A stretch of 64,000 nt of DNA, taken from the NCBI GenBank assembly GCA_017643495.1, contig JAEPNK010000002.1:434001-498000 (forward strand). Direction: 5' to 3'. A program made the position numbers and the translations under genes. How positions within the stretch are numbered: position 1 is the first letter of the stretch; every line of letters begins with the position of its first letter. A model generated the notes under the pieces. It was given only the letters and a program-made list of their open reading frames with translations, was not told the origin of the DNA and did no database searches. Shown here piece by piece: positions 45,627 through 54,909 of the stretch. This DNA comes from Rhizobiaceae bacterium. Its GTDB lineage: Bacteria > Pseudomonadota > Alphaproteobacteria > Rhizobiales > Rhizobiaceae.

Positions 45627-45634
45627 ATGTCGCG
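45617..45634 (+). terminator. Hairpin enclosing the mnmD stop codon
   Basis: CGCGACAT (45617-45624) pairs with ATGTCGCG (45627-45634), leaving a GA loop; the TGA stop is 45624-45626. There is no U-run. It may stabilise the mRNA 3' end or influence release. Confidence 0.5.
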
Positions 45635-45723
45635 CATGGACATTAAACCTGTAGGCACGGCAAGCCAGACTACGGGTCATGATTGTGGTGAACGGACCAA
45701 TGTCCGTTCCAGAGGAGCACGCC

Positions 45724-46878
45724 ATGACCGCACCGCTTGCCAAGGATATTGAAAAGGCAGCCCTGCCGATTGCAGAGGCAACAGGGCTTCCAAACTGGTT
45801 TTACACTTCACCGGAAGCAATTCGGGAAGAAAAACGCCGCATATTCTCGCCAAACTGGGTCGGAATAGGTTTTGCCAAGGATGTACCCGAACCGGGCGAC
45901 GTCATGCCTGTTGAGTTCCTCGGTGATCCGTTCATCCTCTCCCATGGCAGGGACGGCACGATACGTGTGTTCCATAATGCATGCCGGCACAGGGGCGTGA
46001 AACTTGTTCAGGAAGCCGGCAAAACCACCGGATTGATACGATGCCCCTATCACGCCTGGTGCTATTCCACCGAGGGGCAATTGAAACAAACCCCGCATGT
46101 CGGCGGGCCGGGCGTCCACCAGCATGCTGCAATTGACAAGGACAAACTCGGTCTAGTCGAAGTCAGAAGTCACACATACCTGGATGTGGTCTTTATCAAC
46201 CTGTCAGGTGATGCGGCCCCTTTCGAAACACACTTTGCAGGCGTTCTCGAACGTTGGAAGGAATATGCAAAGCCTGTCCATCATGCCGGTGGCGAATCCT
46301 CGTTCAGGCTTGAAGTCAACACAAACTGGAAACTGGCTGTAGAGAATTATTGCGAGTCCTACCACCTGCCATTCATTCACCCTGGCCTGAATGAAGTTTC
46401 CAAACTGGAAGATCACGCAAACATTCTGAGCGAAGGTCCGTTTTCAGGTCAATTGACCAGGGCATTCACCCAAAGCGTGGATGAACATGGCCGTAGCTTT
46501 ACAGCTTTTGAGGGCTTGAGCGAGAGGTGGAACTGCGAAGCGGAATACCTGTCGCTATATCCGAATGTACTAATGGGCGTACACAAGGATCATACCTTCG
46601 CCATTCTTCTTGAACCGGTGAGCGAGGGGAAAACCCTGGAGCACGTGGAAATCTACTACGCCTCTTCCGACATGGCAGATGAAACCTGGCTGGAAATGCG
46701 CGAGCAAAATGCAGCTTTCTGGAAAAATGTCTTTTCAGAAGACATTGGTGTCGTGGAAGCCATGCATCTTGGGCGCATGGCTGACGGGTTTGACGGCGGA
46801 CACTTCTCACCCGTGATGGATGAGGCCACACACCATTTCCACCGCTGGATAGCCGGGCAATTCTGCAAGTCAGCCTGA
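45724..46878 (+). CDS. Rieske non-haem iron oxygenase, alpha subunit
   Basis: The 384-residue protein has the Rieske 2Fe-2S motif as CRHRG (Cys87, His89) and CPYHAW (Cys107, His110), and mononuclear iron ligands in ENYCESYHLPFIHPG near 205-220. This family hydroxylates aromatics or demethylates betaines (GbcA, carnitine CntA). No reductase gene is nearby, so its electron donor is unknown. The ATG at 45724 follows AGAGGAG. The dimethylglycine dehydrogenase-like gene 2 kb away makes a methylammonium substrate plausible. It converges with a GST gene, with one base between their stops. Confidence 0.82.
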   Translation: MTAPLAKDIEKAALPIAEATGLPNWFYTSPEAIREEKRRIFSPNWVGIGFAKDVPEPGDVMPVEFLGDPFILSHGRDGTIRVFHNACRHRGVKLVQEAGKTTGLIRCPYHAWCYSTEGQLKQTPHVGGPGVHQHAAIDKDKLGLVEVRSHTYLDVVFINLSGDAAPFETHFAGVLERWKEYAKPVHHAGGESSFRLEVNTNWKLAVENYCESYHLPFIHPGLNEVSKLEDHANILSEGPFSGQLTRAFTQSVDEHGRSFTAFEGLSERWNCEAEYLSLYPNVLMGVHKDHTFAILLEPVSEGKTLEHVEIYYASSDMADETWLEMREQNAAFWKNVFSEDIGVVEAMHLGRMADGFDGGHFSPVMDEATHHFHRWIAGQFCKSA

Positions 46879-46889
46879 ATTATTCAGGC
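46873..46889. terminator. Perfect palindrome holding both stop codons of the convergent oxygenase and GST genes
   Basis: GCCTGAAT (46873-46880), a central T and ATTCAGGC (46882-46889) form an 8-1-8 palindrome. It contains the oxygenase TGA (46876-46878) and the GST TAA (46882-46880 on the minus strand). It can act in both directions, but U-tracts are weak. Confidence 0.6.
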
Positions 46890-47488
46890 CTGGTTTCCTG
46901 CATGCTGGTTCGCTTGGAAAAAGTTTCGTACATCTGGGTCAACAAGGGCCTCCCCTTGCGCCAGTCCATGTCCGGTTGGCGAAACTCCAGATAGCCCAGG
47001 GCGCACGCAACCGTAATCGACCCTATGTGTATGTCCTGCAGGTTTGCTCCTCTCCAGCTTTCCAGCACATCAAGGCTTTGGGTAACCTTGCGCATTTGCG
47101 AACTTACCCATTTGTCCCACTGTTTTTCCGCGGGGCGCAGGAAGGTTTCGTATCGAACACCAACAGCGGCATCAAGAACACCGTCTCCCATCGCCTGGGT
47201 GGTCAGGGCATTGAAGCGCTCCACCCCTTCTGCCGGGAACATCCGGTCACCGTCATGAAGACTGTCAAGGTATTCGCAGATCACCCTGCTGTCGAAAATG
47301 CTCATACCGTCATCAGTGACAAGTGTCGGAATTTTCCCGACCGGATTGGCTTTTGCCAAGTCTGAATCTGGATCGACAACGGTAGTCGCAACAGGAACAA
47401 GCTCTATCTCGTCTTGAAGTCCTGTTTCATGTGCGAGGACAAGAACCTTGCGGACAAATGGTGAGGCAGGCGAATACCAGAGTTTCAT
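46880..47488 (-). CDS. Glutathione S-transferase family protein
   Basis: The 202-residue protein begins MKLWYSPASPFVRKVLVLAHE, a thioredoxin-like GST N-domain with a Ser/Tyr-type active-site region, followed by VGKIPTLVTDDG and SRVICEYLDS, the glutathione-binding cis-Pro and SxxI segments. The all-helical C-domain follows. The frame is open to 47527, but the N-domain begins at 47488. The substrate is unknown; many such proteins detoxify electrophiles. Confidence 0.88.
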   Translation of the reverse strand: MKLWYSPASPFVRKVLVLAHETGLQDEIELVPVATTVVDPDSDLAKANPVGKIPTLVTDDGMSIFDSRVICEYLDSLHDGDRMFPAEGVERFNALTTQAMGDGVLDAAVGVRYETFLRPAEKQWDKWVSSQMRKVTQSLDVLESWRGANLQDIHIGSITVACALGYLEFRQPDMDWRKGRPLLTQMYETFSKRTSMQETRPE

Positions 47489-47801
47489 GAATCTTGCTTC
47501 TTTCAGCGTTGACGGATGATGCAGCAATTATAGAGGAAAAGGTGCCGCAAGCGATCCTGGAAACAGAGTTTATACTGGATAATCTCTGTTATTTATCGTG
47601 TGTGGGTTGATAGCCCAGGCGCTTGCGGCGTGGCCTGGATTGTGTGGGTTGTGGGATCCAAGCCAACTAAAGTATAATTTGGATTCCGGTAAACACCAAA
47701 CCGGAATTTCCCATATTTTAGAGTATTTTGCGTTTTTCTTTGCCTTACCGTAATCCTGTTTCGGATACTGAGACAATTTGTTTCTGATATCAAAACACCG
47801 T
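47489..47801. other. 313-base intergenic region, possible dispersed repeat element
   Basis: No convincing gene. A GC-rich patch (about 47600-47655) contains GTGTGGGTTG twice (47601-47610 and 47642-47651) around GGCGCTTGCGGCGTGGCC, surrounded by AT-rich sequence. ATTCCGGT (47683-47690) and ACCGGAAT (47700-47707) form an 8-bp stem. Short open frames are present on the minus strand but lack ribosome-binding sites. The composition break suggests an intergenic repeat element of the kind common in rhizobial genomes. Confidence 0.35.
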
Positions 47802-50111
47802 TTAATTTCTGATGGATACACCATTTCTCAACAGTGAGTGGATGCGGGTGTGAGTCTGCGGTGTCTTGGCAAGCCGGATGAAGGCTGCACGCTCTCGGGC
47901 GAACATGTCACGCTCACTGACGTCTTCGTCCTGCGCCTGGTCACCGCCGGTAACAATACCGGCAATTTCAGTGGCAACCGCAACATCGTGATCGAAAAAA
48001 TGGCCCTTGTCCCTGCCCTGTTCCAGAAACTTGACCAACTCCTGATGAATGTCTGCACCTGCCAATCTGAATACAGGGCGTTTGCGAGGGCTATATTTCT
48101 CTGAAAGCGCAACAAGTGCTTCTCGTGACCCTGCTATCAGCCGGTCACGGTTCATGACCTGGGCATCACGATCTTCCAGAAAATACTTGAATGGAACAGC
48201 TTCATCCGGAGAAGAAGCTGTTTGGGCATAACCGATTTGGTTGAATGTATTCCGTGCAGCCACCGCCCAGTCATTGCTTGCCTGGTACCAACGCCAGTAG
48301 GTTTCCTTTACACCGCCGCCTCCGGGCACCAGCCCGACACTTGCCTCAACTAGGCCAAGAACTGAATTAGCATGGGCAACCACCTTGTCGCAATGCGCCA
48401 GCACTTCGAAGCCACCGCCAATTGCAAGCCCGGAAGGTGCGCCTATTACCGGCGCCTCGCAATAAAGCAACGCCTCTACCGCCTGTTGAAAATCAGCCAG
48501 GAAGGCGTCTATGCCTTCCCAGTTCTCTGCTTCAATAAGCTCAAGGAATCGTTCCAGATTGACCCCTGCTGAAAAATGTTGCGCATCATTGTGCACAATG
48601 ATGCCCGGTCCGGGATTTTTGGCTGCTTCCCGGACGATCGCCATGCAATCCGAGTCGAGGGCATTAGCCTTGGTATGAAACTCCACCAGCCTGATACCGT
48701 CTTCCAGGTGAAACAGGCTGGCACTTTCGTTTTCAACGACGGGTGAAAGGCTGCGTCTTTTCATATGAAAGCGGACGACATTCTCCGGCAAATTGACCGG
48801 ATGCAGGTCACCATCCCAATGACGAACCTTCAACTCACCTCCTTCAACATCATAGAATCGCTTGTCGGCATTGTTCCGCAGGAATTCCGGAATATCCCAG
48901 CCCTCAAGTTCAAGCCTTTTGACAAACCCTGCCGAGCCGATCTCATCTATCATTTCAAATGGCCCGCTTACCCAGTTGTAGCCAAGCTTCATCGCATCAT
49001 CGATGTCCTGCGGGGAGCGGGTAACTTCCGGTACAAGATTGGCTGAATATGTCAAAATTCTTGCTAGAACCCGCCACGCAAAACGGGACAGCCGGTCATC
49101 CCCTTCAATCAGCGCGGCAATTCCCTCTTTCTCGCCGCGAATGGCCAACCGGGGCAACTCTTTCTCACGAGGCCGCCATTCCATTGACAGGAGGTCCCAT
49201 GCCTGCTTTTCGCCGTCCATTTCCCGGTAAAAACCGCCATCACCCTTGTTGCCGGTAAACCCCCGGGCAACGTGTTCGTTTACAATCCGGTTCTCACCAC
49301 CGACTTCATGAAACGGGTCGCCTTGTTCCAGAATCGAATTCAGCGAACGGACAACATCGCCCATCAGGTCAAGGCCAATCAGGTCGTAAAGCCCGAATGC
49401 CCCTGTTTTAGGTATGCCCATGGGGCGCCCGAAAAGTGCATCGGCTTCCTCAATTTTGAGACCAAGTTCAACGGCTTCATGCACCGCAGCCTGAAGCGCA
49501 AAAACACCAACCCGGTTACCAAGAAAACCCGGTGTGTCGGCACATTGCACTACCCCCTTGCCCAGCATCCGGTCATTGAAATCGGCCAATGCCTCAATCA
49601 CATCATTACGGGTTTCTTCTCCACGAACCAGCTCCAGCAAACGCATATAGCGAACCGGATTGAAAAAATGTGTAATACAGAAACGTTCCCGCAATTCCCT
49701 GGGGCTGTCTTCCATCAACAAGCTGATTGGAATGGTCGACGTATTTGAGGATACAAGTGCTGTTTCTTTCAGGTGAGGCAGCAGGTTTGCGTAAAGTGTA
49801 CGCTTGATATCCAGCCGCTCAACAATGGCCTCACAGATCCAGTCACACTGGCCTGCCTGGTCAAGATCATCCTCAATATTGCCAACTGAAATCCGCTCAA
49901 TATTGCTCGCTTTCATCAGCAAGGGCGGGTCTGATTTGCTGATCCGTTTCAAAGCCCGTTCTGCCACGGCATTGGCGTCACCACCGGTTTTTATGTCCAG
50001 CAGCAAAACATCCAGCCCTGCATTCGCGCATTGCGCAGCAATACCGGATCCCATGGTACCGGCACCGATTACACATACTTTTTGGATATCAGCAGCAGAT
50101 ATTCTGTTCAT
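47802..50111 (-). CDS. 3-hydroxyacyl-CoA dehydrogenase / enoyl-CoA hydratase bifunctional protein (FadN-like)
   Basis: In the 769-residue protein the dehydrogenase half comes first: NAD motif VIGAGTMGSGIAAQCANAG (residues 13-31), HFFNPVRYMRLLE near 150, then two C-terminal dehydrogenase domains. The crotonase half follows (about residues 470-690), with SAGVNLERFLE and GLAIGGGFEVLAHCDKV. This order is that of FadN-type proteins, the reverse of E. coli FadB. It performs hydration and oxidation in beta-oxidation. No thiolase gene is adjacent. Confidence 0.9.
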   Translation of the reverse strand: MNRISAADIQKVCVIGAGTMGSGIAAQCANAGLDVLLLDIKTGGDANAVAERALKRISKSDPPLLMKASNIERISVGNIEDDLDQAGQCDWICEAIVERLDIKRTLYANLLPHLKETALVSSNTSTIPISLLMEDSPRELRERFCITHFFNPVRYMRLLELVRGEETRNDVIEALADFNDRMLGKGVVQCADTPGFLGNRVGVFALQAAVHEAVELGLKIEEADALFGRPMGIPKTGAFGLYDLIGLDLMGDVVRSLNSILEQGDPFHEVGGENRIVNEHVARGFTGNKGDGGFYREMDGEKQAWDLLSMEWRPREKELPRLAIRGEKEGIAALIEGDDRLSRFAWRVLARILTYSANLVPEVTRSPQDIDDAMKLGYNWVSGPFEMIDEIGSAGFVKRLELEGWDIPEFLRNNADKRFYDVEGGELKVRHWDGDLHPVNLPENVVRFHMKRRSLSPVVENESASLFHLEDGIRLVEFHTKANALDSDCMAIVREAAKNPGPGIIVHNDAQHFSAGVNLERFLELIEAENWEGIDAFLADFQQAVEALLYCEAPVIGAPSGLAIGGGFEVLAHCDKVVAHANSVLGLVEASVGLVPGGGGVKETYWRWYQASNDWAVAARNTFNQIGYAQTASSPDEAVPFKYFLEDRDAQVMNRDRLIAGSREALVALSEKYSPRKRPVFRLAGADIHQELVKFLEQGRDKGHFFDHDVAVATEIAGIVTGGDQAQDEDVSERDMFARERAAFIRLAKTPQTHTRIHSLLRNGVSIRN

Positions 50112-50211
50112 TTCGTCTCGTCCGTCATTTCAAGATCGGCGAGTGATAACCCAAGCGTGACCGGTTGTCTTCCCTGATAAGCGATATGCCTGTTTGAATT
50201 ACGCCATGTTT

Positions 50212-51432
50212 TCAGCCGGAATTTTTTGCAACAACCTTTTTGGCCACCAGTCCATCGTTCTGGCGCGGTTTGGTAAGGACGATGAAGTCCGTACCTTTTG
50301 CCCCGGTTTCGATGCTCAACCCATTATCCGAAATGGAAACAGACGAACCGGGCGTCAACAGGCGCGATATCTGTTCGCGTGTCTTGGCATCCATTTCCAG
50401 GCGCTGCAATGCCTGCATTACAGATCGGCGCGCAGTAGTTTCATCCATCTGACTGCCATTTTTCAAATGGACCTTGCGATGCACCCGGTCATTAAGGCTT
50501 ACCGAAAGCCAGTCTGTTGTTTGGTTCTCGGCATCAAAATTGGAGACTGTGAGCAGGTGGGATCCCAGTGGCTGGTCGGCATCCCTGATGGAAATTTCCG
50601 CTTCATACAGTGGTTGCTGGTGTTGCCTCACCAGAACGCGTCCGTTTGGCGGGCGGGTTTCTCCTGCCTGCTCGTAGAGTGCATCAATCAAGACATTGTT
50701 GATCTGGCCATCCGCCTTTTCTTTGCGGGCATTCTGGAAAGCCGTAATTGCAGCCCAGGTCATGGGTCCCATCAAGCCGTCCACCTCGCCTGCCTCATAA
50801 CCCAAGTGGTTCAACAATCTCTGCACTTCCCTCAAGTCATCCTTGTGCGTGCGACGGGTCACAAGTATCCGGACGGGCAGATCAGTCCTTCCTGTAACAA
50901 ACCCGGCATTGCGATGCCGGATATGCTCATTCACCCAACGGTCGTAATCGCGGTTCTGATGCCAGGTAGTTTTCGGCTGAAAAAGCGTGCTGTGGGATAC
51001 AGGCAGCGGTTTGGTGGCCTCTTCCTCAATGATGACATGCGCCCCCCTTGTGTCGAGACTGAACAGTTTGCGGGCAAACCGGTTAGGCAACCGGATGCAT
51101 CCGTGGGATGCCGGATAAGCAGGCACACTGTTTGACCCGTGGAGTGCAATTCCCGACCATGTCAACCGCTGCATGTAGGGCATGGGAGCATTACTGTAGA
51201 TATTTGACCGGTGGTGACGGTTCTTCTGCAAAACAGAGAAAATGCCGGTGGGGGAATCATATCCCGGTTTGCCGGAAGAAATATTGGACTCGGCGATTTG
51301 CTGACCACCACGATAAACACTGAGATGCTGGTTTTTCAGCGATACAATGATTTGCAGCGGATCCTTTTCCGCAGCAAAGGAGACAGAAGCAGACAAACCT
51401 GCAGCAATGAAGGCAGAAAGAACCCGGCCCAT
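50212..51432 (-). CDS. L,D-transpeptidase with YkuD and peptidoglycan-binding domains
   Basis: The 406-residue exported protein has a signal peptide ending near SVSFAA, a YkuD domain with IALHGSNSVP and ASHGCIRLPN (catalytic His and Cys), and a peptidoglycan-binding repeat VQRLLNHLGYEAGEVDGLMG near residue 215. The C-terminal 130 residues are unassigned. The ATG at 51432 has AAGGG eight bases upstream; the TTG at 51450 is weaker. It is a larger paralogue of the transpeptidase at 16.7 kb. Confidence 0.9.
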   Translation of the reverse strand: MGRVLSAFIAAGLSASVSFAAEKDPLQIIVSLKNQHLSVYRGGQQIAESNISSGKPGYDSPTGIFSVLQKNRHHRSNIYSNAPMPYMQRLTWSGIALHGSNSVPAYPASHGCIRLPNRFARKLFSLDTRGAHVIIEEEATKPLPVSHSTLFQPKTTWHQNRDYDRWVNEHIRHRNAGFVTGRTDLPVRILVTRRTHKDDLREVQRLLNHLGYEAGEVDGLMGPMTWAAITAFQNARKEKADGQINNVLIDALYEQAGETRPPNGRVLVRQHQQPLYEAEISIRDADQPLGSHLLTVSNFDAENQTTDWLSVSLNDRVHRKVHLKNGSQMDETTARRSVMQALQRLEMDAKTREQISRLLTPGSSVSISDNGLSIETGAKGTDFIVLTKPRQNDGLVAKKVVAKNSG

Positions 51433-51537
51433 GACGTTAACCCTTGTCAAAATTGTTTCAGCCCCTGGCTACATGTGACCATGACAAGGTTAAAATTTCA
51501 ATTCCGCCGGTACTAAAGCTTAATATCGGCGGGTTTT

Positions 51538-52335
51538 TCATTCTTTGTTGAAGAAATCACGCATGAACTGGTTGAGCTCAAGAGGTGCTTCGCCCGGAAT
51601 GGTATGACCGGAATGCTCAAGCACATGCAAACGGTTGTCAGGCAGTGCTTCAGCCAGTTTCTTTCCAAATTTCAGCGGCGTCATTCTGTCTTTTCCTGCA
51701 AGAACGCAGAGGGTTGGACAGGAAATCCTGCCTGCAATCTCCAACCCGTTTTCAAATGCAGCACAGGCTTTCAGGTCAGCAGGCAACGCGCCTTCCTGAT
51801 TGAGGTCCATGGTTCTCAAGCCATTACCCACCTGGGAAAATCCGGGTACGGAATTTTCAAAATGGTGTGCATCAGGCCCCAGCCCCCATGCAGTCATGGA
51901 TGACTTGGCAACCGGTTCCGAAGTTTCCGCCGTCTCAATCAACTTCTCGTTGACCGGAATTGCAGCAGCAGTTGCCACAAAAACAATTCTTTCGACCTTT
52001 TCCGGATATTTGTCGGCCATGGCGAGAGATACCAGCCCACCCTGGCTGTGTCCGACAAGTGTCGCTGTGGCGACACCAATGTGGTCCATGACAGCTTTGA
52101 GCCATTCCGCCTGCTTCTCGACACTGGGCAACGGCACGCCTTCCGAAAGGTTGTGACCGGGAAAATCGAGAGCAAGAACGTTAAAGCCCCCATAAGCAAA
52201 GGAACGGGATTGTTGTGACCAGACAAGATGCGATGCTCCTGCGCCATGCAGGAAAATCAGCCAGGGCTGGCCATCCACATGTTCTCGTCCACCCGTAGAG
52301 GCATACACCTGTGCACCATTGATCCGGAATTTCAT
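51538..52335 (-). CDS. Alpha/beta-fold hydrolase
   Basis: The 265-residue hydrolase has the oxyanion segment FLHGAGASHLVW near residue 29, nucleophile elbow VGHSQGGLVSLAM near 94, acid in VLAGKDRMTP near 216 and His in LEHSGHTIPGEAP near 240. Esterase or thioesterase activity is likely. It overlaps the upstream metY-like gene by four bases and is the third gene of the DmdA-like operon, so its substrate may be a sulfur or acyl product of that pathway. Confidence 0.85.
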   Translation of the reverse strand: MKFRINGAQVYASTGGREHVDGQPWLIFLHGAGASHLVWSQQSRSFAYGGFNVLALDFPGHNLSEGVPLPSVEKQAEWLKAVMDHIGVATATLVGHSQGGLVSLAMADKYPEKVERIVFVATAAAIPVNEKLIETAETSEPVAKSSMTAWGLGPDAHHFENSVPGFSQVGNGLRTMDLNQEGALPADLKACAAFENGLEIAGRISCPTLCVLAGKDRMTPLKFGKKLAEALPDNRLHVLEHSGHTIPGEAPLELNQFMRDFFNKE

Positions 52336-53627
52336 GCCACCGCCCTCGCCGCCGATCTGAACGCCTGATTGAAATCAGCCTTGAGATCATCGATGGATTC
52401 AAGCCCGACCGAAAGACGGATCATGTCTTCGGTCAACCCTCCTGCCTTCATGTCTTCTGCAGAGATGTGACTGTGGGTAGTGGATGCAGGATGTATGACG
52501 AGGGTCTTTGCATCGCCAACATTGGCCAGATGCGAAGCCACCTGCACATTCTCGATAAAGGCAGCACCCGCCTCGCGCCCGCCCTTTACCCCGAAACCAA
52601 TCATCGAGCCTGCCCCCTTCGGAAGCAGGCGCTTGGCTGTTTCATGATCAGGATGGTCAGGCAATTCAGGATGTTTGACCCAGCTCACCATCTCGTGACC
52701 CTTCAGGTATTCGACCATGGCCCGGGCGTTGCTGATGTGTTTTTCCATGCGCAACGGCAAAGTTTCGATACCTTGCAGCAAATGGAATGCATTCATCGGG
52801 GAAAGGGACGGACCGAAATTGTACATGCCCTCGGCACGAATACGCATGGTAAGGGCAGCCGGCCCGTATTCTTCCCAGAACACAATCCCGTCCAGCGCGT
52901 AATGAGGCGCCGTCAGGGTCGGGAACTTGTCCGATTTTCCCCAGTTGAAATTGCCACCATCAACAACAGCACCACCAATCGCTACGCCGTGACCACCCAT
53001 CCATTTCGTCAGCGAGTGTGTGATCACCGAAACGCCGTGGTCAATCGGCTTGAACAGGTACGGCGTGCAGAATGTGGCATCCATGACAACCGGAATTCCG
53101 GCTTCATCTGCAATTTTCACAACGGCATCAATATCAAGAACGTCAAGTCCCGGGTTGCCGATCAGCTCACAGAATACAAACTTGGTATTCTCCTTGATCG
53201 CCTTGCGGATGCCGTCGAGATCGCGCCCATGAACAAAACTTGTTTCAACGCCAAACCGGGGCATTGTATTTTTGAGAAGGTTGATATTGGCGCCATACAG
53301 TTGCGCAGTCGAAACGATATGGTCCCCCGCACTGGCCAGCATGGTGGTGACAAGATGCAACGCTGCCATGCCGGAAGCACATGCGGTGCATGCCACCCCG
53401 CCTTCCATCGCCGCAACACGTTGTTCGAGTACCGCAACCGTCGGATTGGAAATCCGGGTGTAAAGGTGCCCGCCTTCCTCCATGTTGTAGAGGGCTGCCG
53501 CGTGCCGCGAATCCTTGAACATGTATGATGTTGTCTGATGGATTGGCACTGCACGCGAACCAAATTCCTTGTCCGGCACATGACCGGCATGCAAGGCCAT
53601 AGTATCTATGTCATAAAAGTCAGACAT
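52332..53627 (-). CDS. O-acetylhomoserine sulfhydrylase-type PLP enzyme (copy 1)
   Basis: This 431-residue Cys/Met-metabolism PLP enzyme has YTRISNPTVAVLEQRVAAME near residue 57, PLP phosphate and ring contacts in ASGMAAL, and the Schiff-base Lys in SLTKWMGGHG near 209. The MetY group makes homocysteine from O-acetylhomoserine and sulfide, or methionine directly from methanethiol. It lies between a DmdA-like gene and a hydrolase; a role in capturing sulfur or methanethiol released nearby is conceivable. A second homologue is at 57.8 kb. Confidence 0.9.
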   Translation of the reverse strand: MSDFYDIDTMALHAGHVPDKEFGSRAVPIHQTTSYMFKDSRHAAALYNMEEGGHLYTRISNPTVAVLEQRVAAMEGGVACTACASGMAALHLVTTMLASAGDHIVSTAQLYGANINLLKNTMPRFGVETSFVHGRDLDGIRKAIKENTKFVFCELIGNPGLDVLDIDAVVKIADEAGIPVVMDATFCTPYLFKPIDHGVSVITHSLTKWMGGHGVAIGGAVVDGGNFNWGKSDKFPTLTAPHYALDGIVFWEEYGPAALTMRIRAEGMYNFGPSLSPMNAFHLLQGIETLPLRMEKHISNARAMVEYLKGHEMVSWVKHPELPDHPDHETAKRLLPKGAGSMIGFGVKGGREAGAAFIENVQVASHLANVGDAKTLVIHPASTTHSHISAEDMKAGGLTEDMIRLSVGLESIDDLKADFNQAFRSAARAVA

Positions 53628-53672
53628 GGCTGTCCTGCTTGGCGTTTTTCGTAGATGCAGGCTTAACAGGAA

Positions 53673-54791
53673 TCAGGCAGGAATATCAAACGGAAGCTTG
53701 CTTACTGTTGCCGGAATGTCGGCCTGCTCGGCAGCCACAGTCACCACCGTTCCGGGTTCAGCAAACTCCGTACTAACCAGCCCTACACCAATGTTGGACC
53801 GGACCCGCGGCGACCATGCGGACGCCGAAACGAAACCGATATGTGTCTCGCCATGCCTGACAGGCCAGCGGTGCTGGTTGCCAACCGGAAACGGCTCTCC
53901 CCCGATCAGGTAACCGACAAACCGGCGCGCAATTCCTTCGTCTCGTATTCTTGCCAGGGCTTCCTTGCCAATATAGGCATCCTCCCTTTCCAGGGAGACA
54001 AACTTTCCCAATCCCACCTCATACGGATTGGTACTGTCATCCGTGTCTGCACCATAGGACAACAACCCGCTTTCCAGCCGTTCAACATAGTTGGGAGAAC
54101 CGGGCCCAATCCCATAGGGTTTGCCTGCTTCCTTCACAATATCCCAAAGTTCTCCGCCACGAAGTCCGTCCTGCAGGTACAGTTCAAAACCACCCTGCTT
54201 CGACCAGCCCGATCGGGCAACATGCATCGGAATGCCATCAAGCCTTGTTTCGCGGTGACCGAAATATTTCAGGTCACGCACCCACTCGCCAAAGAGATCC
54301 GAAACAACATCAACCGCTTTCGGCCCCTGTATCGCCAGAGGGGAAACATCCGGTTCATAAATGGTAACGTTCATTCCCCGTTCCGCAGCAATTGCCCGGG
54401 ACCACAAAAGTATGTCGCTGTCAGCAATTGAAAGCCAGTATTCATCCTCCGAAACAGGCAGCAGTACCGGGTCATTGATCAATGTTCCCCGGTGATCGCA
54501 AAGCGGCACATAACGGCCTTGCCCCGTTTCCAATGCACCAAGATCACGGGTTACCATGTACCGAACCAAATCACGTGCATCCGGTCCCTTCAGGCAGACC
54601 TGGCGCTCAACAGCCACGTCCCACATTGCAACTCCGTTGATCAGCCGGTCATACTCAGCCTCAGGGTCTCCATAGCCGGTAGGCATGTACATGTGATTAT
54701 AGGTGGAGAAAGAAGTTACGCCTTCTTCAAGGGTCTTGTTGAAATAGGGTGACTTGCGAACACGCGCACCTATGGCGATAGCTGGTATCAT
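53673..54791 (-). CDS. DmdA-like GcvT-fold methyltransferase (possible DMSP demethylase)
   Basis: The 372-residue folate-dependent protein resembles dimethylsulfoniopropionate demethylase DmdA as I recall it: RVRKSPYF and TYNHMYMPT near the N terminus, VAVERQVCLKGPDA near 58, VARSGWSKQGGFELYLQDG near 195 and ERLESGLLSYGAD near 235. DmdA moves a methyl from DMSP to THF, giving methyl-THF, which would join the pools handled at 19-34 kb. GGGAGGAAGG precedes the ATG. No dmdB, dmdC or dmdD gene is in the window, and DmdA-like proteins of unknown substrate are common, so the function is tentative. Confidence 0.68.
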   Translation of the reverse strand: MIPAIAIGARVRKSPYFNKTLEEGVTSFSTYNHMYMPTGYGDPEAEYDRLINGVAMWDVAVERQVCLKGPDARDLVRYMVTRDLGALETGQGRYVPLCDHRGTLINDPVLLPVSEDEYWLSIADSDILLWSRAIAAERGMNVTIYEPDVSPLAIQGPKAVDVVSDLFGEWVRDLKYFGHRETRLDGIPMHVARSGWSKQGGFELYLQDGLRGGELWDIVKEAGKPYGIGPGSPNYVERLESGLLSYGADTDDSTNPYEVGLGKFVSLEREDAYIGKEALARIRDEGIARRFVGYLIGGEPFPVGNQHRWPVRHGETHIGFVSASAWSPRVRSNIGVGLVSTEFAEPGTVVTVAAEQADIPATVSKLPFDIPA

Positions 54792-54909
54792 GCCTTCCTC
54801 CCGGGGGCTGAAAATCGGTTGCGAGCCGTCTATTCCGCGCCCGCGCCTGCATCAACATCCATTTACGACAGGAAGGTCGTTTTTAAGTCCTGCATTACTG
54901 CGGGAAGGT

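Noticed and set aside
47570-47824. Short minus-strand frames before the FadN-like gene stop
   Set aside because: They run through a low-complexity patch, have no ribosome-binding sites and overlap each other.
50194-51135. 313-residue open frame on the plus strand
   Set aside because: It is antisense to the L,D-transpeptidase with catalytic motifs; composition is that of a shadow frame.
52467-53528. 353-residue open frame on the plus strand
   Set aside because: Antisense to the metY-type gene, with no recognisable family.
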